The translations under genes were made by a program, and so were the position numbers. The notes under the pieces are model-generated. The model had not been told where the DNA came from. It ran no database searches and saw nothing but the letters and a program-made list of their open reading frames with translations. DNA of 64,000 nucleotides. Source: Sphingorhabdus sp. (GTDB taxonomy: Bacteria > Pseudomonadota > Alphaproteobacteria > Sphingomonadales > Sphingomonadaceae). The stretch lies in assembly GCF_029865925.1 (NCBI RefSeq), contig NZ_JARXAI010000064.1, positions 1 to 64,000 of the forward strand, written 5' to 3'. Of this stretch, positions 35,612 to 44,350 are shown piece after piece. Numbering within the stretch: position 1 is the stretch's first letter; each line of letters starts with the position of its first letter.

Positions 35612-36898
35612 ATGGCCGATAACAACGCAACGCTCATCGTTGGCGAAACTAGCTATGACTTGCCCATCATGAAGGGCTCCGAAGGTCCTGACGTTATTGA
35701 TATACGCAAGCTGTATGCGGCGTCTGACCATTTCACTTTCGACCCTGGCTTTACGTCGACAGCAAGTTGTGAGTCTGCACTGACATTCATTGACGGTGAC
35801 CAGGGTATTTTGCTGCACCGCGGATATTCGATTGAAGAGCTCTCGGAACAATCAAGCTTCATGGAAGTGTCTTACCTGTTGTTAAATGGTGAGCTTCCAT
35901 CCAAGGCCGAGCTAGAACATTTTAGCTATACTATATCGCGCCACACCATGCTGCATGAACAGCTTGCGACCTTTTACAGTGGCTTTCGACGCGATGCCCA
36001 CCCAATGGCGATCATGTGCGGTGTAGTTGGTGCGCTTTCAGCATTTTACCATGATTCGACTGACATTAGCGATCCAACACACCGGATGGTTTCCAGCCAT
36101 CGCTTGATCGCCAAAATGCCGACAATTGCGGCAATGGCTTATAAATACTCGGCCGGCCAACCCTTTGTCTATCCTGACAATCGTCTATCCTACACAGGCA
36201 ACTTCCTGCGTATGACCTTTGGTGTCCCTGCTGAGGAATATGTTGTAAATCCAGTCATTGAACGCGCCTTAGACCGGATTTTTATTCTTCATGCAGACCA
36301 TGAACAAAACGCATCTACATCGACCGTGCGGCTTGCCGGATCGTCGGGTGCGAACCCATTTGCGTGTATCGCGGCGGGTATCGCATGTCTTTGGGGGCCT
36401 GCACATGGCGGCGCCAACGAAGCTGCATTAAACATGCTGCGTGAAATCGGCACGCCAGACCGCATTCCGCATTACATTGAACGGGCAAAGGACAAGAATG
36501 ATCCGTTCCGCCTAATGGGCTTTGGTCACCGTGTTTACAAAAACTACGACCCGCGCGCTTCGGTCATGCAAAAAACGGTCCGCGAGGTACTAAGCGAACT
36601 CAACATCAGCGACCCGATTTTTGACGTTGCAATGCAACTTGAAGAAATGGCTCTGAATGACCCATATTTCATTGAGAAAAAGCTGTTCCCGAATGTCGAT
36701 TTCTATTCGGGCATAATTTTGTCAGCCATCGGCTTCCCCACCGAAATGTTCACTGTCTTGTTCGCCCTTTCGCGGACGGTTGGTTGGGTCGCCCAATGGA
36801 ATGAAATGATTTCCGATCCAGCCCAGAAAATAGGTCGTCCGCGCCAGCTGTACACCGGACCAAATCACAGGGCCTATCCCGGCCTAAACGCCCACTAA
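35612..36898 (+). CDS. gltA: Citrate synthase
   Basis: A 428-aa type II hexameric citrate synthase condensing acetyl-CoA and oxaloacetate at the head of the TCA cycle. The catalytic histidines are in [11 protein letters not shown] and [14 protein letters not shown], and the catalytic aspartate is in PNVDFYSGI. The N-terminal NADH-responsive-type domain is present. The track ORF starts 204 bases earlier. ATG 35612 is preferred because it follows GGAGTTTGAAA and gives [18 protein letters not shown], a typical alphaproteobacterial start. In many relatives gltX precedes it; here it does not. Confidence 0.96.
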   Translation: MADNNATLIVGETSYDLPIMKGSEGPDVIDIRKLYAASDHFTFDPGFTSTASCESALTFIDGDQGILLHRGYSIEELSEQSSFMEVSYLLLNGELPSKAELEHFSYTISRHTMLHEQLATFYSGFRRDAHPMAIMCGVVGALSAFYHDSTDISDPTHRMVSSHRLIAKMPTIAAMAYKYSAGQPFVYPDNRLSYTGNFLRMTFGVPAEEYVVNPVIERALDRIFILHADHEQNASTSTVRLAGSSGANPFACIAAGIACLWGPAHGGANEAALNMLREIGTPDRIPHYIERAKDKNDPFRLMGFGHRVYKNYDPRASVMQKTVREVLSELNISDPIFDVAMQLEEMALNDPYFIEKKLFPNVDFYSGIILSAIGFPTEMFTVLFALSRTVGWVAQWNEMISDPAQKIGRPRQLYTGPNHRAYPGLNAH

Positions 36899-36908
36899 TA
36901 GCTCGCTG

Positions 36909-36942
36909 AAGGTGGAGTGTGTTTATAGTACTCCACCTTTTC
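36909..36942 (+). terminator. Intrinsic terminator of gltA
   Basis: AAGGTGGAGT (36909-36918) pairs over 10 bp with ACTCCACCTT (36930-36939), followed by TTTTCCCC, 11 bases after the gltA stop. Confidence 0.85.
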
Positions 36943-36991
36943 CCCTCTCTAAAGTCAATTTCTGTCGCTCTACGTCAACGCGCTTTGGCTT

Positions 36992-37013
36992 GCCAACAAA
37001 GACTTGGCTTTTT
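36992..37013 (+). terminator. Second terminator-like hairpin downstream of gltA
   Basis: GCCAA-caaagac-TTGGC followed by TTTTT. It has only 5 bp but is well placed as a backup terminator before the convergent gene. Confidence 0.45.
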
Positions 37014-37074
37014 GGCACACAGAGGTCCGATAGCGGTCGAACCAAAGCTAGAGCAGTTTTAGGTGCAGCCGGCC

Positions 37075-38304
37075 TTAAGTTTGTTCAGCCTTTTTGCCGA
37101 TGATGTCATTGCGGAGGCTGACGAAGATGAGCGCACTAAGTTGCATTACCATAATCCACTCCAAAGCCTGAATGAGTCCAAGTAGAGCAGACCCGATTGC
37201 TGCAAAGATAGTTAGTGCCGCAGGCGAATGTAGTAATTGCTTCGCCCAAGTTGGTAACGCCATTTTCTGCGTAAGATATGCAAGAGACGAAACTGCAAAA
37301 GCGACAAATAGGTCATCATCGCGGTATGAGGATTGCATATAGACCGCGCTAAACATGGCCAAAATGGTCAGCGCCCATGTTATTACGGATACGCTTTGGA
37401 TGTGACTATGGTCATCAACGTCATCTGTAACCGCGAGGCGAAGGGAATTGGCTGCGATAGCGACAAATGCCGCAATGCAAGCCGCAGTCGCAAAATTGCC
37501 AAAGCCCAACGCCAACGCAACTAGTGCAAGAATTGGGCTTGCGAACTTTGTAATAGTGACGGCAGCAGGATTTTGCCAAATCACTGGGACTATGCGCGCC
37601 AGCACGGGACCGAATAACTGAGATTCCACAAAGCCGGATCGGCCTGCCACACGCCGCCGCAATATTTGGCGGTTAAGCTCGGAAAAATCTTGCGGCCCCG
37701 TCAGAACGGTCAGTGTCCCATTAGTGATGTGCTGCTGGGACACAGGACGCATCGGAATTTGCGCCAATACCGACTGACGCAGTAATGAGGAGATGATGCT
37801 CCAATCATCAGGCAGATCTCTTAGCATCGCGATGGTATCTTGTCCGACCACAGAAATACCCGCCCACCGCGTGTTCAAGTCAATCCGTTCAAAAGCATTA
37901 TTCTCATCACGACTATCAACCGTAGCGACAAAATTCTCAGGGGCTTTCGTGAGCGTTTCAATCAGCCCGAATTGAACATATAATTGCGATGATTGGACCC
38001 AAATGCGGTCGCTAGCTTCGACAAAGCTTTGAATATCTGCGCCAGTTCGAACAAAAACGACCACCAAACCTTTCACACGACAACGGTCCGCTAGTGCAGT
38101 AAGAGAATGGCCGTAATTCTCCACCTCGATAAGGAACTTCGAAATTCCGGCTCGCGCCAGGGTGGTTATCTGATGCTCTATTAGCGATCCGCCAGCAAGA
38201 TCCTGACGCGCTGTACCCGGCAACAACTCATTCCCACCATTACCTTCGCCCGCGACAGACAACAAAGCGATCGTAGGAATATTTTGAGAACGAGCTGACG
38301 CCAT
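37075..38304 (-). CDS. Unassigned membrane protein: nucleotidyltransferase-like domain plus CDP-alcohol-transferase-like membrane domain
   Basis: A 409-aa protein. Residues 10-215 resemble a sugar/alcohol-phosphate nucleotidyltransferase (LAGGSLIEHQITTLARAGIS, FLIEVENYGHSL, VVVFVRTGADIQ). Residues 250-400 hold about five to six membrane helices (ITKFASPILALVALALGFG to WIMVMQLSALIFVSL), in the position of a CDP-alcohol phosphatidyltransferase. The architecture recalls bifunctional inositol-1-phosphate cytidylyltransferase/CDP-inositol transferases. However, neither the usual G-x-G-x-R nucleotide loop nor the D-x2-DG-x2-AR-x8-G-x3-D-x3-D signature is present, so it may be a degenerate or repurposed version. 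It is divergent from the coiled-coil gene and convergent with gltA. Confidence 0.5.
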   Translation of the reverse strand: MASARSQNIPTIALLSVAGEGNGGNELLPGTARQDLAGGSLIEHQITTLARAGISKFLIEVENYGHSLTALADRCRVKGLVVVFVRTGADIQSFVEASDRIWVQSSQLYVQFGLIETLTKAPENFVATVDSRDENNAFERIDLNTRWAGISVVGQDTIAMLRDLPDDWSIISSLLRQSVLAQIPMRPVSQQHITNGTLTVLTGPQDFSELNRQILRRRVAGRSGFVESQLFGPVLARIVPVIWQNPAAVTITKFASPILALVALALGFGNFATAACIAAFVAIAANSLRLAVTDDVDDHSHIQSVSVITWALTILAMFSAVYMQSSYRDDDLFVAFAVSSLAYLTQKMALPTWAKQLLHSPAALTIFAAIGSALLGLIQALEWIMVMQLSALIFVSLRNDIIGKKAEQT

Positions 38305-38610
38305 CGCCCAGATATGAATATTGTTACGATTTTGCCAATAGAAATCTGCCGCCGTGATGCCCTCAATTAAGCATTAAAGCACTCAACATATTGAATGTTA
38401 TCGAAAATTAGCCTTGAAAGCAATTTTATCTGGCGATTTGCGCTAGCCACAGAGGAAACGCACAGTTGTCCCGTGAGCGTTATATGGATGCCCATCACTG
38501 CCGTTAATGCTGCTTCAAATCCGCCAAGATCTAGGAAACGTTTGATTAAGCTAATCCAAAACCGTTAAGTTTGCGTTTCTCTACAGAAATAATGTGCTAG
38601 ATAACCTACC
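38305..38610. other. Divergent intergenic region between the two unassigned genes
   Basis: This 306-base AT-rich spacer must contain promoters for both neighbours. Several TTAA motifs occur, including TCAA-N7-TTAA and TTAA-N7-TCAA, each one mismatch from the alphaproteobacterial CtrA box TTAA-N7-TTAA. No gene or hairpin of note was seen. Confidence 0.4.
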
Positions 38611-40893
38611 ATGACTATGCGCTCAAAAATTGTCGGCCTAAGCCGCGACATCACTGAAACCGAACAAAATGCCTCAGCGCCCGCGGCAGGTGAAGATGAG
38701 GTAACTTCTGATGACGGTTATGATGCGGACCTCGAAGAGTACGCGGAAGAAAGGACATATCAGTCTGGCATCTTGGGCTATCTTGCTCCTGTTTTGTTGC
38801 TCGTTGCCTTTTCGACGTGGACGGCATTTTTTGCGCTGACATATTGGCCTGAAATAAAGATAGGATTGGCCAACGAACGGATAATCGCATTGGTCACAAC
38901 TTGGTCCGTGCCGACCCTGCTAATTACAGTCCTATGGCTCTTGGCGATGCGGAACAGTAGCCGCGAAGCTACCCGCTTTGGTAAGGTCGCAAGCCGATTG
39001 CGGATGGAGAGCGTCGCGCTTGCTACGCGAATGCGCACAGTGAATGGAGAAATCTCACTTGCCCGCGAATTTTTGTCGCAAAACGCACGGGAACTGGAAA
39101 CCGTTGGGCGGCAATCTTCGCAAAAGCTCATAGAATCGGCTCAAATGCTCTCTGCTGCTCTTGCTGATAGCGATGAAAAGGCCAAAAAACTTGAAGCCGT
39201 TAGTCAGGCGGCTAACACGAACTTGGAGCATCTTCGCAAACATTTACCCGTGGTGACGAGCGCCGCCAAAGACGTCACAAACCAAATTGGAAGCGCAGGC
39301 AATAATGCGCAAGTCCAAATCAAATCCCTAATTGCTTCCCTTGAGCGGGTGAGTGATGCTGGCAAATCCGTCAACGCGTATATCAACAATGTAGAAACGC
39401 GCGCAGATGATCTGTCGGTTAGGCTAGAGCAATCATTAAGCGGCAGCGCCAAACTTCTTGATGATAAGAGCGCCGAAGCGCTTGATAGAAGTGCGGAAAT
39501 GGCGACGCTCATGGACAGCGCAGCGCAAGCCATCTCAAGCGGCATAGCTCAAGCCTCTGGCGACATCGACACGGTGTTTGCGGGTAGCCAAGCGCAAATC
39601 CAATCCAGTCTTTCGGATCTTCGCAGCGCGCTTAGCGAAATAGAGGCTCAATCTCAGCAAGAAGACGCGCGTGTCCGCGATATAATTACGGCTATAACTG
39701 CGCACATCCAAACGAGCGCTGCGCACATCGCCGAAGTAGACAAAGCTGCCACTCAGCAAACCTCAAAACTGGCTTTCGTTGTGACAGCGCTCGGGGAAAG
39801 CACGCGCTCGGTCGGCTCGGCTTTGTCGGGCAATCAGGTAATTGCGGCGGATCTCATTACCCAGTCGGATAGATTGAACACATTGCTTGGCGCCGCAAAT
39901 GATGAGATTGGCCAGAACATTCCTGCGGCCATGGACAATCTCAACGTCCGCATGACCGAGAGTATATCGCAAGTCCAATCTGCACTATCGAACGCGGAAA
40001 CGTTAGATAGTTTAAGCGATGGGGTGCTGGAGAAGCTTGCAAAGATTGAGCAATCAATTGCTGCGCAACACGACGCAGTTGGCGCTTTGACCGCAGAAAG
40101 CGATGTCCATTTCGCGGCCCGTCATGAACAGGTTGATGCACTTGGCGCTGCGTTAAAGCAGACACATGCATTGTTGGAAGAAATGTCGGGAGAGGCAAAT
40201 GACCGGTTGGTGTCTTCGCTCTTACGTGTGCGTGAAACAACCCGTGCCGCCGCCGAAAGCAGCCGCAAAATCCTCGACGAAGAACTAGCACATATTGCCG
40301 ACCAGTTGACCGAGCAAAATCGTGCGGCGCTTGCAAATGCGTTGGACGCGCAGGTGGCGTCTATGAATGAGGCCGTGCAAGAGGCCATTGCGCGTAACAT
40401 CGAATTGTCGGAAGTCGCTTCATCATTAGCGGCAAGGCAGCTTGGCGAACTTGAGGAAATGACGATAAGCCTTGAGGGCCGGATAGCCGATACCAAAAAC
40501 AATTTTGAATCTGTTCAAGCAGATAGCTTTGCGCGTCGCATGGTGGTGTTGACGGAATCATTGAATTCCACCGCAATCGACGTGACAAAGATATTGTCTA
40601 ACGAAGTCACGGACACCGCTTGGAACGCCTATCTGAAGGGTGACCGAGGTGTATTTGCGCGCCGCGCTGTTCGCTTGCTCGATTCTAGCGAAGCCAAAAT
40701 TATTGTAAGACATTATGGCGAAGACAGCGACTTCCGTGAACACGTCAACCGCTATGTCCACGATTTCGAAGCAATCATGCGACTGTTGCTGAGCACGCGC
40801 GACGGCAATGCCATCGGTGTTACGCTTCTATCGTCAGACATCGGCAAGCTATATGTTGCGCTTGCTCAAGCCATTGAGCGCCTTCGCAGATAA
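38611..40893 (+). CDS. Membrane-anchored coiled-coil protein, TipN-like architecture
   Basis: A 760-aa protein without an assignable enzyme domain. Residues 1-50 are acidic and polar. Two membrane helices follow at about 55-78 (YLAPVLLLVAFSTWTAFFAL) and 88-113 (ALVTTWSVPTLLITVLWLLA). About residues 120-650 form a long Ala/Ser/Gln-rich coiled coil with repeated LIxSxxxLxxxL-type heptads. The last 90 residues are compact and look conserved (YLKGDRGVFARRAVRLLD, VRHYGEDSDFREHVNRYVHD). This layout matches the Caulobacter polarity factor TipN; equivalence is inference. An envelope scaffold or chemoreceptor-like sensor are alternatives. Confidence 0.6.
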   Translation: MTMRSKIVGLSRDITETEQNASAPAAGEDEVTSDDGYDADLEEYAEERTYQSGILGYLAPVLLLVAFSTWTAFFALTYWPEIKIGLANERIIALVTTWSVPTLLITVLWLLAMRNSSREATRFGKVASRLRMESVALATRMRTVNGEISLAREFLSQNARELETVGRQSSQKLIESAQMLSAALADSDEKAKKLEAVSQAANTNLEHLRKHLPVVTSAAKDVTNQIGSAGNNAQVQIKSLIASLERVSDAGKSVNAYINNVETRADDLSVRLEQSLSGSAKLLDDKSAEALDRSAEMATLMDSAAQAISSGIAQASGDIDTVFAGSQAQIQSSLSDLRSALSEIEAQSQQEDARVRDIITAITAHIQTSAAHIAEVDKAATQQTSKLAFVVTALGESTRSVGSALSGNQVIAADLITQSDRLNTLLGAANDEIGQNIPAAMDNLNVRMTESISQVQSALSNAETLDSLSDGVLEKLAKIEQSIAAQHDAVGALTAESDVHFAARHEQVDALGAALKQTHALLEEMSGEANDRLVSSLLRVRETTRAAAESSRKILDEELAHIADQLTEQNRAALANALDAQVASMNEAVQEAIARNIELSEVASSLAARQLGELEEMTISLEGRIADTKNNFESVQADSFARRMVVLTESLNSTAIDVTKILSNEVTDTAWNAYLKGDRGVFARRAVRLLDSSEAKIIVRHYGEDSDFREHVNRYVHDFEAIMRLLLSTRDGNAIGVTLLSSDIGKLYVALAQAIERLRR

Positions 40894-40896
40894 GCC

Positions 40897-41169
40897 CTAT
40901 TTTGGCCTGTTAAACAATGCGTCAAAGCTATGGCGGTCAATCCAGCCATAAATGTAATTCAGATAGTATAGCCCGAATAACCCCGCCGACAGTAATGTGG
41001 TGCGCAGCAGTACAACGCGTGGCCGAAAATTGCCCGGCGCGCCGTCTTCCTGCCCCGGGGTTTTTGGCAATCCTAACTCTTCGTGCGTGCGCACGCCGAT
41101 GGGAAGGATCACAAAAGCAGTCATGACCCAAAACAAAGCGTATATTGCTACAATCGAACTCCAGTTCAT
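40897..41169 (-). CDS. DUF1467 family membrane protein
   Basis: A 90-aa protein with two membrane helices (WSSIVAIYALFWVMTAFVILP and LRTTLLSAGLFGLYYLNYIYG) flanking a polar loop with VRTHEELG and EDGAPGNFRPR, the DUF1467 pattern. Function unknown; the family is confined largely to Alphaproteobacteria. It overlaps the end of the RNase J gene by 4 bases and is the last gene of the nuo-birA-coaX-rnj unit. Confidence 0.85.
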   Translation of the reverse strand: MNWSSIVAIYALFWVMTAFVILPIGVRTHEELGLPKTPGQEDGAPGNFRPRVVLLRTTLLSAGLFGLYYLNYIYGWIDRHSFDALFNRPK

Positions 41170-42809
41170 GCTGTCTCCACTATCAGAACGTCAACAATAG
41201 GCTTTTTGCCTGTCCAGCTTACCGCAACGCGGCGCACGGCCAAGCGAACTGTTTCGCGTAACTTATCATAATCACCGCGATGATCTTTGATGGCCTTTGC
41301 CGCAGCCGTGCTGGATTCTTCCAGAAAATCCTCAAGATCCTCTTCAATCGGCACGCCATGCAAACGGATCTGGGGGCTACCCAGCAATCTGTCCTTAGCA
41401 TCCAACGCAAAGGCCACTGAAATCAGCCCATACCATGACAGGCGGCGGCGTTCGTTCAATGTTACGCCATCTGCGGCAATGATGGTGTCTCCATCCAGTA
41501 TCAGGCGCCCCGTGCGTTCCTTGCCGATAATTTTGGGTTCGCCAGGCGCCAAACGTACCACGTCGCCATTTGACTGAACCACTGTTTTAGGAACACCATG
41601 GGCACGCGCAAACCGTGCCTGTTCCGCCATGTGCCGACGCTCCCCGTGGACAGGGACAAGAATTTCAGGCCGGATCCAATCATACAGCGCAGCCAACTCT
41701 GGCTGCCCTGGATGTCCAGACACGTGCACATGCGCCTGCTTTTCCGTGACGGTCAGAATGTTGCGCTCAGCCAGCTTGTTCATGATGACGCCAATGGCAA
41801 TTTCGTTGCCCGGTATCTGTTTCGATGAGAATATCACCGTGTCGCCTGCTTCCAGCTTTACGGGGTGATTACCCTCAGCAATACGCGCCAACGCCGCGCG
41901 TGCTTCGCCCTGCCCGCCCGTTGCCACTACAATAACGTCGCGACGTGGAAGGCTATCGACGCTCTCCATGCCAATGGTCTTGGGCATATCCTTCAAATAG
42001 CCATTGGCCTGCGCGGCCTCAATAATCCGATGAAGCGAACGGCCTGCAAAACATAATGTGCGGCCGCTTTCACGTGCCACTTCGCCTAAAGTCTGTAACC
42101 GCGCTGCGTTGGAGGCAAATGTGGTGACGACCACCCTGCCCTTTGCGGCCTTAACAGACTTTAGCAGGTCATCCTTGACACTGCCTTCGCTGCCACTGGT
42201 TTCCAGGTTGAAGACGTTGGTAGAATCGCAAACCATAGCCAGCACTTTGCCATCGCCGATCGTGGTGAGCGCCTGTTGCGTCGATGGTGTGCCCAATACG
42301 GGCCGTGGGTCCAATTTCCAGTCGCCTGTATGGAATATTTTTCCATAAGGCGTTGTGATCAAGCAGGCGCTCATTTCAAGGATCGAGTGCGCCAAAGTAA
42401 CAAACTTAAAATCAAATGGGCCCAAGGAGAACGCGCCCTCCATAGGGATCACGTTCAATTCCACTATATCGGCAATGCCTTCTTCTTCCAGCTTGCCGCG
42501 AATAAGCGTTGCCGTGAATGGTGTCGCGTAAAGCGGTACACCAAGGTCGGCGGCAAAATATGCCACTGCGCCGATATGGTCTTCATGACCATGGGTCAGC
42601 ACGATACCGAGCAAGTCTTTTTTACGCTTCTCGATGAATTCGAGATCGGGCAAAACAAGGTCAACACCCGGATATTCCGAGTTCGCGAATGTCAGGCCAA
42701 GATCAACCATTACCCACTTGCCTTCGCATCCATACAAATTGACGTTCATGCCAATTTCATTGGATCCACCAAGGGCAAGGAAAAGAAGTTCATTTTTTGG
42801 GGTCGTCAT
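41166..42809 (-). CDS. rnj: Ribonuclease J
   Basis: A 547-aa metallo-beta-lactamase/beta-CASP nuclease with 5'-3' exo- and endonuclease activity on RNA (rRNA maturation and mRNA decay). Zinc ligands are in VLTHGHEDHIGAV and FVTLAHSILEMS. VCDSTNVFNLETSGSEG and VHVSGHPGQPEL are beta-CASP motifs, and the C-terminal dimerisation domain is present. Its ATG overlaps the coaX stop by one base, and its own end overlaps DUF1467. Alphaproteobacteria use RNase J alongside RNase E. Confidence 0.95.
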   Translation of the reverse strand: MTTPKNELLFLALGGSNEIGMNVNLYGCEGKWVMVDLGLTFANSEYPGVDLVLPDLEFIEKRKKDLLGIVLTHGHEDHIGAVAYFAADLGVPLYATPFTATLIRGKLEEEGIADIVELNVIPMEGAFSLGPFDFKFVTLAHSILEMSACLITTPYGKIFHTGDWKLDPRPVLGTPSTQQALTTIGDGKVLAMVCDSTNVFNLETSGSEGSVKDDLLKSVKAAKGRVVVTTFASNAARLQTLGEVARESGRTLCFAGRSLHRIIEAAQANGYLKDMPKTIGMESVDSLPRRDVIVVATGGQGEARAALARIAEGNHPVKLEAGDTVIFSSKQIPGNEIAIGVIMNKLAERNILTVTEKQAHVHVSGHPGQPELAALYDWIRPEILVPVHGERRHMAEQARFARAHGVPKTVVQSNGDVVRLAPGEPKIIGKERTGRLILDGDTIIAADGVTLNERRRLSWYGLISVAFALDAKDRLLGSPQIRLHGVPIEEDLEDFLEESSTAAAKAIKDHRGDYDKLRETVRLAVRRVAVSWTGKKPIVDVLIVETA

Positions 42810-43591
42810 TAGGTAAGTTCTCTATTCCTGTACAAAAGCGCCAGCCCCCGCAGCGTTAAATCCGGCTCTACCCGGTCAAATAAATGGCCATGCTGCTGAA
42901 ACAATATAGCCAAACCGCCAGTCGCAATGACCGACACCGGTTCGCCGATTTCAGCTTTCATCCGTGCGATCATCCCCTCGATCATCGCCACATAGCCCCA
43001 ATAGATGCCAATCTGCATTTGTCCAACAGTCGTTGTGCCAATTACGCTTTCATTTGGTGGCGGTTCAATTGCAATTCGCGGCAACATGGCGGCCGCAGCG
43101 TATAGGGCATCAAGGGACAAGTTCACACCGGGCGCAATGCTGCCGCCGCGATAGGACCCATCTGGACCGATATAATCAAAGGTGGTGGCCGTGCCAAAAC
43201 TGATAACAATCTTGTGACCTTCTGTTAACGACTGCGCGGCGATTGCGTTAACGGCGCGGTCAGCGCCAACCGAATGGGGTTCTGCTACCCGCAATTGAAT
43301 ACCCCAGCCAACGGCCCCGCGTCCCGCCACCAATGCCTCACAGCCAAAATAGCGCGTCGCCAGTAACTGCAAATTGTGCAGCGCACGCGGCACTACGGTC
43401 GCAATGATAACCGCATCAATATCCGTACGGCGATATCCTGCCATCTGGATAAGCTGATCCAGCCAGACGGCATATTCGTCAGCTGTACGCCTAGCATCGG
43501 TCGCTATACGCCACCGCTGCAATATTTTGCCTGTATCGTCGACCAATGCAAATTTGGCATTGGTGTTACCCGTGTCAATCGCGAGCAGCAT
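42809..43591 (-). CDS. coaX: Type III pantothenate kinase
   Basis: A 260-aa ASKHA-fold kinase for the first step of coenzyme A synthesis. The phosphate loop is [17 protein letters not shown], the pantothenate/ATP-binding [12 protein letters not shown] follows, and the second aspartate motif is [22 protein letters not shown]. The C-terminal VIATGGLA is the adenosine motif. It sits 12 bases after birA and overlaps rnj, a birA-coaX pairing frequent in bacteria. Confidence 0.95.
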   Translation of the reverse strand: MLLAIDTGNTNAKFALVDDTGKILQRWRIATDARRTADEYAVWLDQLIQMAGYRRTDIDAVIIATVVPRALHNLQLLATRYFGCEALVAGRGAVGWGIQLRVAEPHSVGADRAVNAIAAQSLTEGHKIVISFGTATTFDYIGPDGSYRGGSIAPGVNLSLDALYAAAAMLPRIAIEPPPNESVIGTTTVGQMQIGIYWGYVAMIEGMIARMKAEIGEPVSVIATGGLAILFQQHGHLFDRVEPDLTLRGLALLYRNRELT

Positions 43592-43603
43592 AGCCCACTC
43601 CTG

Positions 43604-44350
43604 TTAGATTAGAAAAACATCGGCCGCGTGAATGGCACGAATTGCGCCATCCGCCAAGCGAAGCTGCAATGCGCCATCTTCATTCAGTCCTGCATAAAGG
43701 CCGTCCAAATGCTCTCCATCGGGCAGCTTTGCGGACAAAGCAGTGCCGCGCGGATGTGCACGCGCCTCCCAATGCCGCACAATTACTTCGACCCCTGACT
43801 GACGCCAGATAGCGAGATAGCGCGCAAAGACCTCTGCAACGATCTCCACTGCCGTTTGCGCATCGGGTGGCGTTGCACCAAGGGTTAGTAGGTCCGTTAC
43901 CTTGCGTTCAAGATTTTGCGGATGCCAAACTAAGTTAAGACCGATACCAACGACAACAGCGTCAGACGCACGCTCTAACAAAACGCCGCATAATTTTGCG
44001 CCATCCAGCGTCAAAATGTCATTTGGCCACTTAACGCAAATAGGCACTTGCGGCGCCATCTGCCGCACGGCATCAAACACAGCAACAGCCGTCACAAAGG
44101 CAAGGCTAGCCGGCGATGGGTCGGTATCGCGCAACCGCACAATAGTGCTCGCAAACAGGTTGCCGCTTGAGCTTTCCCAAATGCGCCCGAGCCGCCCGCG
44201 TCCGCCATCTTGTGCATCGGCACGCAACCACAATCCCTCAGATGCGCCCTGGACCGCCCGCGCCAAAAGGTCTGCGTTCGTTGATCCTGTCAGCGTGACT
44301 TCTTCAAATATCGACGTCAGAAGAGCGCTCTTGCGGCATAGGCCGTCCAC
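43604..44350 (-). CDS. birA: Biotin--[acetyl-CoA-carboxylase] ligase
   Basis: A biotin protein ligase without the N-terminal DNA-binding domain, so not a repressor. Motifs are TGSTNADLLARA, DGGRGRLGRIWESSSGNLF for biotinyl-AMP binding, CVKWPNDILTLDGAKLCGVL, and VVVGIGLNLVW. The ATG at 44350 lies 34 bases inside nuoN. The alternative is a non-standard CTG at 44320 next to the nuoN stop, which would fit family N-termini better. It biotinylates BCCP in fatty-acid synthesis; downstream is coaX. Confidence 0.9.
   Translation of the reverse strand: MDGLCRKSALLTSIFEEVTLTGSTNADLLARAVQGASEGLWLRADAQDGGRGRLGRIWESSSGNLFASTIVRLRDTDPSPASLAFVTAVAVFDAVRQMAPQVPICVKWPNDILTLDGAKLCGVLLERASDAVVVGIGLNLVWHPQNLERKVTDLLTLGATPPDAQTAVEIVAEVFARYLAIWRQSGVEVIVRHWEARAHPRGTALSAKLPDGEHLDGLYAGLNEDGALQLRLADGAIRAIHAADVFLI

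Noticed and set aside
38305-38610. CtrA boxes upstream of the coiled-coil gene
   Set aside because: Only near matches with one mismatch each (TCAA-N7-TTAA, TTAA-N7-TCAA) in an AT-rich spacer; mentioned but not called.
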